Positions 36,458 through 43,478 of a stretch of 64,000 nt of DNA are shown one piece after another. Origin of the DNA: Ohtaekwangia sp036786105 (GTDB lineage Bacteria > Bacteroidota > Bacteroidia > Cytophagales > Cyclobacteriaceae); assembly GCF_036786105.1 (NCBI RefSeq), contig NZ_DAIQRQ010000022.1, positions 8,647 to 72,646 on the forward strand. Direction: 5' to 3'. Position 1 is the first letter of the stretch. Each line of letters begins with the position of its first letter. Position numbers and translations under genes: made by a program. The notes below the pieces were generated by a model. That model did not search any database and had not been told where the DNA came from. It saw only the letters and a list, made by a program, of their open reading frames with translations.

Positions 36458-36952
36458 ATGTCACGCAATAAAACAATAACAAATTGTAAAAGCTCCGTGA
36501 GTGCAGTAGAGTTGTTGAAGCTCACTACTATATCGGGTCGTAAATATCTTACCATTACCATGCTGGAAGGTGAGGTTATGGAGGTAACGTGGGAGGGATT
36601 TACACCCGAGAGTATATTTCGTGCCGGTATAGACAGTATGTCGGATCTGGCTGCAGAGCGTTATCCAACGGCAATCATATTCAATACATTAAACCATCAG
36701 GGGATCAGTTTTGAGTCGCAGCAGTACGCTGTGCTGGCACTGTCAGAATATGTAAAGAAATACTTTTCAATTGTCCGCCCGGAGCAAAGATTCCGAAGAA
36801 TTATGGTAGTGCGCGAGAACACGTATCGCGACAGCGGTGCCACTGGTTACTTTATGAAATTAACGGAGGCCAGGATTGAAACCGTTTATGTTGATAATGT
36901 TGAGCAGGCGTATACTATTCTCAACATGCAGGCATGCCTGGTTCATAAATAA
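36458..36952 (+). CDS. divergent small STAS-like protein (paralogue C)
   Basis: 164 residues, soluble. It is longer at the N-terminus than its relatives and only loosely similar: VTWEGFTPESIFRAGIDSMSDLAAERYPTAIIFN lines up with the strand-helix start of the others. IMVVRENTYRDSGATGYFMKL and a closing V-E-Q-A-Y-T-I-L take the places of the HVAFVLPDN and A-x-x-W segments. Assignment to the family rests on size, pattern and context, between an output-less receptor (107 bases upstream) and the kinase-like membrane protein (47 bases downstream). Confidence 0.55.
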   Translation: MSRNKTITNCKSSVSAVELLKLTTISGRKYLTITMLEGEVMEVTWEGFTPESIFRAGIDSMSDLAAERYPTAIIFNTLNHQGISFESQQYAVLALSEYVKKYFSIVRPEQRFRRIMVVRENTYRDSGATGYFMKLTEARIETVYVDNVEQAYTILNMQACLVHK

Positions 36953-36999
36953 AGATGTACTGATCATACCATGTGCCTGTTAGCAAATTCAGGAACAGA

Positions 37000-37977
37000 A
37001 TGATGCAAATGAAACTGATCAATCCATATCCGCAGCAAAGCTTTACGCTTGAGGTGAATATTTTACTGCGTTTTTTACGCAGTACAGTATTGATCATTTT
37101 TATCTATATACTGTACGACGCTATTTGTGGACGCGGCTTTGATAATATTCTGAAAGCTGTTATTACCGCGATGGTTTTTGTAGCCTGCTATATATGGGTA
37201 ATCCGCAGCCACGGCTCCAGATGGTCTAAATATGTATCCGTTGGCATGATTATGACTTCGATTACAGCGGGATTCTTTTTTCAGGGCGGTATGTTTAGCG
37301 TGAATGGATTCGACATGTTTGGTCTTATCATTGCGTTGATCATTATTTTTACCGGCCGGGAGCGCATAGTTTTCGTTGCTCTCTATTTGATGATTATGAC
37401 GGGTATGATCCTTACCCAGCTCTATCGACCGGAATGGGTTGCAGATTTGCGCAGTGATGATCACGTTGCTATGAACGTTCTTGAAATACTGATGCGTATC
37501 GGTAATATACTTTATATCAGCTTTGAGTATAAACTTGAATTTGAAAGAGAACGTGAGCGCGTGTTCGAGGCCAATAAAAAATTGGAGGAGGCAAATGCTG
37601 AAGTATCTGCGCAAAATGAGGTTATCGCCAGTTACAGTAAAAGACTGGAAGCGTTGGTTGAAGAGCGAACAAAAGATATCCAGATGTTGAATCGGAAGCT
37701 TATTGAGTACGCATTTTTCAATTCTCACAAAGTACGTGGGCCATTGGCAAGGATTCTGGGTCTTGTATATCTGGTCAAACTCACCAGGTCATCAGAAGAT
37801 GAGTTTTCACCCCAGACGTTTAATTCACATATTGAGATGTTGGAGAAATGTGCGAACGAGCTCGACACGGTAATTAAAGAGATTACGGTGATACTGGATA
37901 AGGAGACAAAAGATCTCCTGGACTATAACTCTGCACTTTCAACAGTGTCCGAGCGTGCACAACAGTCTTGCAAGTAG
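37000..37977 (+). CDS. multi-TM protein with histidine-kinase H-box but no ATPase domain
   Basis: About 325 residues from the ATG at 37000; a GTG at 36973 and ATGs at 37003 and 37009 are alternatives. The first 165 residues hold five or six hydrophobic segments (FLRSTVLIIFIYILYDAI, AVITAMVFVACYIWVI, YVSVGMIMTSITAGFFF, MFGLIIALIIIF, FVALYLMIMTGMILTQLY). A long coiled coil (about 180-235) follows. Then comes a dimerisation/phosphoacceptor hairpin with FFNSHKVRGPLARILGLVYLVK (His243) and a second helix rich in charged residues. The protein ends about 60 residues later, where an HATPase domain of about 110 residues would start; the 211 bases after the stop encode none. It may be a phosphotransfer or scaffold protein phosphorylated by another kinase, or a decayed kinase. 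Confidence 0.8.
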   Translation: MMQMKLINPYPQQSFTLEVNILLRFLRSTVLIIFIYILYDAICGRGFDNILKAVITAMVFVACYIWVIRSHGSRWSKYVSVGMIMTSITAGFFFQGGMFSVNGFDMFGLIIALIIIFTGRERIVFVALYLMIMTGMILTQLYRPEWVADLRSDDHVAMNVLEILMRIGNILYISFEYKLEFERERERVFEANKKLEEANAEVSAQNEVIASYSKRLEALVEERTKDIQMLNRKLIEYAFFNSHKVRGPLARILGLVYLVKLTRSSEDEFSPQTFNSHIEMLEKCANELDTVIKEITVILDKETKDLLDYNSALSTVSERAQQSCK

Positions 37978-38165
37978 TACAATTCCTCCCTTTTTAACAG
38001 TATTTGTTGTCATCCGTTAATCCTCCCGCGCGAGTGATTTAAATCTTCTTCTGCTTCCCGGGAAATAAATTTTAATGGACATACTTTCGGGTGTGCCCAT
38101 TTTTTGTTCGTGCCCAGATGGGTGGGGGATAGGTCAATCCCAAGTAATCATTTTTTTACTAACAT

Positions 38166-38178
38166 TGTTCATAGAACA
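38166..38178. promoter_or_regulatory. short palindrome at the quinone oxidoreductase start
   Basis: TGTTC-ATA-GAACA, perfect 5-base arms, ends 10 bases before the ATG at 38189. Placed where a repressor could block expression; the regulator is unknown. Confidence 0.25.
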
Positions 38179-38188
38179 TGTATAGTAT

Positions 38189-39169
38189 ATGAAAGCGATC
38201 GTGATTGAACAACCGGGCGGCCCGGAAGTGTTGCAGTTGCAGGAGCGCCCGCAACCTGAACCTGCTGAACAGGAAGTGCTTATACAAGTGAAAGCGTCAG
38301 GTGTGAACCGTCCCGATATAGCGCAGCGCAAAGGTCACTATCCGCCCCCTGCAGGAACAATACAAGATATACCGGGGCTGGAAGTAGCAGGCATTGTAGC
38401 GAAGATTGGCACGCGAGTGACTCGCTGGAACATTGGAGATCGTGTATGTGCCTTGGTAGCAGGAGGTGGATATGCCGGGTATTGCGCCGTGCCGGAAGGA
38501 CAATGCCTGCCTATACCTGCCAACCTCGATTTTTCTGAGGCCGCATCATTGCCCGAAACATTCTTCACCGTATGGAGCAACGTGTTTGACCGTGGAAGAC
38601 TGCAGTCGGGAGAGAGCCTGCTTGTGCATGGGGGTTCCAGTGGTATAGGGGTAGCCGCTATACAGATGGCAAAGGCGTGGGGAGCAACGGTATATAGCAC
38701 AGCAGGCAGCGCAGAGAAATGTAACTTTTGCGAGTCGCTGGGTGCCAGTCGGGCAATCAACTATAAAACAGAGAAATTCAGAGATGTTATGCTGCAGGTA
38801 ACAGAAGGCAGAGGTGTAGACGTTATACTGGATATGATCGGTGGCGACTATACTTCGGGCAATCTTGATATACTGGCGGAAGAAGGAAGACTTGTGTTGA
38901 TCAATGTAATGCGGGGTGATGAAGTGTCGATGAAACTTTCACAGATCATGCGCAAGCGCCTTACGATTACCGGCTCGACCCTGCGGGCTCGCGATAGTGC
39001 ATTTAAGGCGACTGTAGCTGCCAACCTCGAAAAATATGTATGGCCATGGCTCATATCCGGTATAATAAAGCCTGTTATTTACAAGACCTTTCCTTTAGCA
39101 GAAGCTGCCGCTGCACACCGCCTTATGGAGAGCAGCGAGCATATTGGCAAGATTGTTTTGCTTACGTGA
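38189..39169 (+). CDS. NAD(P)H:quinone oxidoreductase, PIG3/zinc-free MDR family
   Basis: 326 residues, a zinc-free medium-chain dehydrogenase/reductase of the TP53I3/PIG3 kind. The GroES-like N-terminal domain has ASGVNRPDIAQRKGHYPPP and IPGLEVAG. The Rossmann domain has ESLLVHGGSSGIGVAAIQMAKAWGATV, the AATVY-like NADPH site with YSTAGSAEKC, and ASRAINYKTEKF. The late segment ITGSTLRARD is characteristic of the PIG3 subfamily. The zinc-binding cysteines of alcohol dehydrogenases are missing. The expected reaction is NADPH-dependent reduction of quinones; physiological substrate unknown. It lies between signalling genes with its own upstream region and is probably independent. Confidence 0.9.
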   Translation: MKAIVIEQPGGPEVLQLQERPQPEPAEQEVLIQVKASGVNRPDIAQRKGHYPPPAGTIQDIPGLEVAGIVAKIGTRVTRWNIGDRVCALVAGGGYAGYCAVPEGQCLPIPANLDFSEAASLPETFFTVWSNVFDRGRLQSGESLLVHGGSSGIGVAAIQMAKAWGATVYSTAGSAEKCNFCESLGASRAINYKTEKFRDVMLQVTEGRGVDVILDMIGGDYTSGNLDILAEEGRLVLINVMRGDEVSMKLSQIMRKRLTITGSTLRARDSAFKATVAANLEKYVWPWLISGIIKPVIYKTFPLAEAAAAHRLMESSEHIGKIVLLT

Positions 39170-39194
39170 ACAAATGGCGAAATAGAGCGAGAGG

Positions 39195-39202
39195 TATGTT
39201 TG
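39195..39202 (+). promoter_or_regulatory. candidate -7 element for STAS-like gene D
   Basis: TATGTTTG matches TAnnTTTG and lies 29 bases before the ATG at 39231. No good -33 element was seen. Confidence 0.3.
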
Positions 39203-39230
39203 CCGTGTAAAATATTTGTAGATTCGAAGC

Positions 39231-39647
39231 ATGAACCCGAAAGTTTTTGAGGCACCTTATGCCTCTGTAACCTATTATCCTGAAAAGCGACTGTTGGTGT
39301 TGATCTGGGATGGCAGCCCTTCTACCGAAGAATATAAAAAACCGTTTATGGCCATGCTTGAGTATGGCAGGAAATACCCGGTGGATTGTATGCTTTCGGA
39401 TATATCGCGCCAGGGTGTAATCAGTCCGGATAATCGCAAGTGGTTTGAAAAAGAGATGATGCCGTTAGCCGCACAGGCGGGACTCAGGCGAGCAGCGATC
39501 GTTACCAATGGTAATGCATTCAAATTATACTATATCAATCTTATTTTAGGCGCAGTAAATAAGTTTTCCATTACCACCAAGCTTTTCAACAAGCAGAACG
39601 AAGCTCTGGAGTGGCTCGATCACTTTAGAGTAGAAGTGAATAGTTAG
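39231..39647 (+). CDS. small STAS/SpoIIAA-like protein (paralogue D)
   Basis: 138 residues, soluble. Family landmarks: IWDGSPSTEEYKKPF (strand-helix start); SDISRQGVISPDNRKWFEKEMMPLAAQAGLRRAAIVTNGNAF, which aligns with WNPRALKAGIYHVAFVLPDNVF of the protein at 89; and a terminal EALEWLDHF. It stands 61 bases after the quinone reductase, likely from its own promoter, close to the receptor/STAS set at 31.9-37 kb. Function unknown. Confidence 0.7.
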   Translation: MNPKVFEAPYASVTYYPEKRLLVLIWDGSPSTEEYKKPFMAMLEYGRKYPVDCMLSDISRQGVISPDNRKWFEKEMMPLAAQAGLRRAAIVTNGNAFKLYYINLILGAVNKFSITTKLFNKQNEALEWLDHFRVEVNS

Positions 39648-39737
39648 CGGAGAACAGCCAGCTTACACTAATATCAGCGAGTTTTTAAATTTCTGTTTTT
39701 TCAGTACTGATAGCAAATTTCCAACGGGTCGACATTT

Positions 39738-39897
39738 GTTAATCGTTGTCAGGAAGAGTATGCTAACGGTTACCCTGTAACGATCTGTGCTATTCTGTGA
39801 TTTCTGCGGGAACAAAATGCATTTATTTCCCACAGATTTCACAGAATGACACGGAAAATAAGTATTCATTATCCGGTTATTAGTTATCCGTTATCAG
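39738..39897. repeat. dispersed intergenic repeat, copy 3
   Basis: Carries the GTTAATCGTTGTCAGG start, the TGCATTTATTTCCCACA core and the AAATAAGT-ATTCATTA end of copies 1 and 2. It lacks the nested TCCCGATGGCTATCGGGA hairpin. Instead it forms a long imperfect palindrome: 39792-39812 pairs with 39827-39847 at 18 of 21 positions around a 14-base loop. Confidence 0.7.
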
Positions 39898-39924
39898 ATG
39901 TTCTTGTTCAATTTTCATAGACAA

Positions 39925-40587
39925 TCAACTCCTCTTTTCCCCGGCATAGTATAGCCCAGCTGCGAGCAGTAGATTCCTCATAATATTATTCAGGTTATGA
40001 AACATCCAGACGGTGAGCACTTCATCTTCGTGAAGGTTTTCAAATACGAATGTGCTGAAGATAAAGATCACCAGGTTGAGTCCGAAGTAATACGCCACAG
40101 CGGTGTTGATCCAGAAGAACGGCAACCGCTTTATCTTCTGGGCATCGGTTGTACCCAACAGATGGTCGTAATATACAACGGCATAACCAAGCGCCAATAC
40201 GCTGCATAGCGTAGTAACGTAATTCTGCATGCGCTCTATACCGTGAATGCAGAATGTATCGATAACGAATACGGCCGCGCTGAATGCAAAGAACGAGTAT
40301 ATGGCAGGCTTTGCATTGCGAAGTAAGCGTGCGTACATCAGGCTCAATATTCCAAAGCTGACGATAAAGTAAACATTGATCAGGAATATATTGGCGATCT
40401 GGTATCTCGCCAATATATAACTTCCAATATCCGTAACTACCGATGCCAGGAAGAAAATACCCAGCAGCCGGTATTGCCGAAACTTCAAAACATGTTTTCT
40501 TCTAACGAGAAAATAGATAGGCACAACGATTGAAAAATAAGAGATATAAATCAGTGCCTTGGAGATTTCATGCACCATATCGCTCAT
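39925..40587 (-). CDS. seven-TM membrane protein of unknown function
   Basis: About 220 residues, almost entirely hydrophobic helices: ALIYISYFSIVVPIYFLV, LLGIFFLASVVTDIGSYIL, IFLINVYFIVSFGILSLMYARLL, AIYSFFAFSAAVFVIDTFC, ALGYAVVYYDHLL, FFWINTAVAYYFGLNLVIFIF and a C-terminal NIMRNLLLAAGLYYAG. Small proteins of this kind are frequent in Bacteroidota and often precede histidine kinases, but no kinase follows here. The start at 40587 is chosen because its ATG overlaps the stop codon of the lipoprotein gene as TAATG, indicating translational coupling; in-frame ATGs at 40611 and 40599 are alternatives. Confidence 0.7.
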   Translation of the reverse strand: MSDMVHEISKALIYISYFSIVVPIYFLVRRKHVLKFRQYRLLGIFFLASVVTDIGSYILARYQIANIFLINVYFIVSFGILSLMYARLLRNAKPAIYSFFAFSAAVFVIDTFCIHGIERMQNYVTTLCSVLALGYAVVYYDHLLGTTDAQKIKRLPFFWINTAVAYYFGLNLVIFIFSTFVFENLHEDEVLTVWMFHNLNNIMRNLLLAAGLYYAGEKRS

Positions 40588-41267
40588 TACTTTGGACATA
40601 CCGGTGGACATGGAGAAGATGCATCTTCATAACCTGAGCCTGCCGTTCTGCCGTTTGTGCGAGCTGGCGAAGGAGCCGTTAACAGCAATTGTGGATTATT
40701 GTTGTCGTCTCTGGCAAACGATACCACCACATCTGCCTTACCGCCGGTCCACAGGCGTGAGAACGTATTTTGCCCGAAAAAGTGAGACTGTACCGACCCC
40801 GTATAATTCTTGATCCAGCATTGTGCTGTTTGCCACGTTACATCACCATTTTGAGTGTACACCGTTTTCGACTTGATCCACCGGCCATTCGAATTCACAC
40901 CAATAGGGAGTATGTGTAAGCGATGTTGAAAGTCCACGGCATATACCAGGCTGATGCCCACGCAGTTACCACCGCTTAGAATGGCGGCCAGTGGAGCGGA
41001 TTTAATGGTATAAGTTGCCTGAGTGGTACTGGAGCTTTCGTAATTGTCGATCCAACGCTCGCCCTGGTCATAATCAATAGGGGCACCTACCGTTGGGTTG
41101 AAAGGATTTGTCTGTTGCTCAGTTCGCGCTGCACTGCTTACTGTACCGGTGCCTGAGCTGCCGGGAGAATCGTTCTGTATCGTTACGGGATGCTCTGAAC
41201 ATGCCGTGCTGATAATAAGCGCCATAATAATGACCGCAGGTTTTGATAGGATAGGTTTTCGTTTCAT
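40587..41267 (-). CDS. putative secreted lipoprotein, unknown function
   Basis: 226 residues. The N-terminus MKRKPILSKPAVIIMALIIS-TAC resembles a lipoprotein signal with Cys23; the lipobox is weak (S-T-A-C). A low-complexity Ser/Gly/Thr-rich linker (about 30-52) precedes a globular part with several Trp and Cys residues (GERWIDNYE, GGNCVGISLVYAV, NGRWIKSKTVY, TAQCWIKNY, DVVVSFARDD). No family was recognised. The C-terminal tail SSPCPPVCPK is Cys/Pro-rich. It is coupled to the downstream seven-TM protein by a TAATG overlap, so the two products may act together at the cell envelope. The upstream region (41268-41515) is very AT-rich. Confidence 0.65.
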   Translation of the reverse strand: MKRKPILSKPAVIIMALIISTACSEHPVTIQNDSPGSSGTGTVSSAARTEQQTNPFNPTVGAPIDYDQGERWIDNYESSSTTQATYTIKSAPLAAILSGGNCVGISLVYAVDFQHRLHILPIGVNSNGRWIKSKTVYTQNGDVTWQTAQCWIKNYTGSVQSHFFGQNTFSRLWTGGKADVVVSFARDDNNNPQLLLTAPSPARTNGRTAGSGYEDASSPCPPVCPK

Positions 41268-41515
41268 AGATATAATGTAGTTGAGTTGATTCGTTTTAGG
41301 TATAAGCTATCGGTTATAGTACAAGTATATTTGAATTATACCGAATATGGTATACCCGAAAATTCGAGTTAATGAGTACAAGGGGGATATATACAATAAT
41401 TACCTGTATAAATTTTGAAAATATATACCTAAGTTTTAGATATGTATTGAAAAAAAAGTCCAAAAAAAAGTTTAAAATTTTTTTTCTGACCGATGTAATA
41501 TCCGGGTAAAAATCA
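41268..41515. other. AT-rich intergenic region
   Basis: Holds the promoter of the lipoprotein gene and the 3' end of the lipid kinase unit. The long A-run/T-run pairs at 41448-41486 could form a weak terminator hairpin on the minus strand. No gene seen. Confidence 0.4.
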
Positions 41516-42403
41516 TCAATGTTCAACCGTCAGGAACCGGACGGCATCGGGTTGCAGCTCCACCTTGATCTCGATGGCCTTCGATAATTTGATGTAGGCA
41601 TCGTCTACGTGCAGGTGAACGCCTTCCCAGTATATTTTGAGCTTTTTGGCTTTGAGAATGTTGAAAAAGGCAGGCTCTTCTTTTCCCATAATCTTACTGA
41701 GAATATAGTTGGCAAATTGGTCGCGTTGAGCGGCTGCGATCAATACCACCTCAAATTCGCCATCTCCCGGGTCGGCAAACGGAACCAGGTTCAGGTTCGG
41801 GCCGATTGATCGTGTGTTCATCACTTCAGCCATCAGGTAGTTACCGCTGTATTCGGCATCGTCAATCTGTATCCGGCATGTGCGCGCTTCGTAGGTCATA
41901 ATAATATCGTGAAGCAACTCCAGGGCTGTGCGCAGCTTCTTGTCCGGAACCTCTTTCTTTTTGCCTTCCTTCTGCATCGCCCGCATCAGTTTGGGAAAAA
42001 CTCCGAAACCAAGTCCTTCCAGAAAGAATTTCTCTTCTTTCAGATTATAGATGCGTCCTACATCAAACGGTCTTGTCCTCTGGGCGCTCCATCCCTGTAT
42101 AATCGAATCAGCGTCTTCCGGCAAGTCGAGTGTTTTGGCAATATTGTTGGCAGTACCGAGTGGTATAAGGCCAATAGGCAATCGCTTGTTTAATAATTCA
42201 ATCACTACTTTCCGCACGGTGCCATCGCCACCTGCTACAACAATGAAGTCTTCTTCGCCTGCCTCCAATTTTTCCCATCCCTCTTCTTTTGTAGAGGAAT
42301 AGCTACATGTATATCCGGCTTTTAGTAGTGATGAAACGATTTTGTGTTCGATCTCAGAGCCTTCTCCTGCCTTGGGATTGTGTATAAACTTTGCTGACTT
42401 CAT
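41516..42403 (-). CDS. diacylglycerol/lipid kinase family protein (YegS/DgkB-like)
   Basis: 295 residues, complete. The DAGK catalytic domain is clear: FIHNPKAGEGSE for the first loop, VVAGGDGTVRKVV (the nucleotide-binding GGDG motif, about 57-69), and IGLIPLGTANNIAKTL (about 77-92). The C-terminal beta-sandwich domain runs to residue 295 with ILKAKKLKIYWEGVHLHVDDAYI. Family members phosphorylate diacylglycerol or related lipids with ATP on the inner membrane face; the lipid substrate is not predictable. It is transcribed divergently from surE, with 92 bases between the start codons. Confidence 0.88.
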   Translation of the reverse strand: MKSAKFIHNPKAGEGSEIEHKIVSSLLKAGYTCSYSSTKEEGWEKLEAGEEDFIVVAGGDGTVRKVVIELLNKRLPIGLIPLGTANNIAKTLDLPEDADSIIQGWSAQRTRPFDVGRIYNLKEEKFFLEGLGFGVFPKLMRAMQKEGKKKEVPDKKLRTALELLHDIIMTYEARTCRIQIDDAEYSGNYLMAEVMNTRSIGPNLNLVPFADPGDGEFEVVLIAAAQRDQFANYILSKIMGKEEPAFFNILKAKKLKIYWEGVHLHVDDAYIKLSKAIEIKVELQPDAVRFLTVEH

Positions 42404-42495
42404 ACGAGCGACTTCATTCTGATAGCACTCCGGAAATAATTATAGTGCCTGGTACGAATATTAATGATCTTATTTCGATAGAAAAGAAGTCTTGC

Positions 42496-43230
42496 ATGAA
42501 AATACTTGTCACAAATGATGATGGCATCTATAGCCCTGGCATAGCGTGCCTTGCCAGGATAGCCGCCCGCTTCGGCGAAGTACGTGTAGTAGCGCCCGAT
42601 GTGGAGCAGTCATCCATGGGACATGCCATTACTGCATCACGTCCATTGTTCTATAAGAAGTCGCCTATCAACTTCGGAAATATAGAGGCCTATCGGGTAA
42701 ATGGTACGCCAGCTGATTGCGTAGCACTCGGCTCGCATTTGTCAAGCACAGATGTAGTGCTCTCCGGTATAAATATGGGTTCCAACCTGGGCAATTCCAT
42801 GTGGCATTCCGGTACGCTGGCAGGTGCCAAGCAGGCAGTATTATTGGGCATGAAAGGTATAGCATTGAGTACACCTGCCGGTAAAGCAGAGCCTGACTTT
42901 AATACATTAGAACCCTTTGTAGAGAAAACACTTTCGCTATTGTTGGAGAACCCGAACCTATCCTTGGTAAATGTAAACTTTCCACCTAACCCGGTAGGTA
43001 TAAAGTGGACACGACAGGCCGTGCAGCAATACGATGGCAAGATTGTTCCGGGTACTGACCCCATGGGCCGCAAACATTACTGGTTTACCGTAGTGCCCCT
43101 GGAGGCTGCTGAAGAAGGAACAGATCGCTGGGCCATTGATAACGGGTGGGTGTCGATCACTCCGCTGCGGCTTGATCTTACCAACGAACAGGAATTGATG
43201 AAAGTGCTACAGAAAACTCCCACTACTTAA
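42496..43230 (+). CDS. surE: 5'/3'-nucleotidase SurE
   Basis: 244 residues from the ATG at 42496, which gives the invariant SurE start MKILVTNDDGI; the frame is open upstream to 42391 but those residues match nothing in the family. The metal site is Asp8-Asp9 and Ser39 (VEQSSMGHA), with Asn in LSGINMGSNLG. GTPADCVALG and WHSGTLAGAKQAVLLG are also canonical. SurE removes phosphate from nucleoside monophosphates and has exopolyphosphatase activity in E. coli; it is linked to stationary-phase survival. It is not in the usual surE-pcm-nlpD order; its neighbour is a divergent lipid kinase. Confidence 0.95.
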   Translation: MKILVTNDDGIYSPGIACLARIAARFGEVRVVAPDVEQSSMGHAITASRPLFYKKSPINFGNIEAYRVNGTPADCVALGSHLSSTDVVLSGINMGSNLGNSMWHSGTLAGAKQAVLLGMKGIALSTPAGKAEPDFNTLEPFVEKTLSLLLENPNLSLVNVNFPPNPVGIKWTRQAVQQYDGKIVPGTDPMGRKHYWFTVVPLEAAEEGTDRWAIDNGWVSITPLRLDLTNEQELMKVLQKTPTT

Positions 43231-43464
43231 AAAAAGCTTTATAACATCTATACTATATATACTGTATACCGGTTGCATTTGATGTATCAACATATTAACG
43301 ATGTGTGAAGAAAAGTATAAGAAAACACGATACATATACTCCTCTGTGTTATAACGTGAAAATAAAATCACGCACTTGCTATTGCTTGGCATAAAAATTA
43401 AAGAAATTAATAGCGCTGCAATTTTTTGGTAAGTGAGTAATTGTCTGGACACATAAAATTTATG

Positions 43465-43470
43465 AGGAGA
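43465..43470 (+). promoter_or_regulatory. Shine-Dalgarno site of the glycogen/trehalose operon
   Basis: AGGAGA, 8 bases before the ATG at 43479. Clear purine-rich sites are rare in this genome, so this one may mark strong initiation at the operon's first gene. Confidence 0.5.
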
Positions 43471-43478
43471 TCGCTGAT

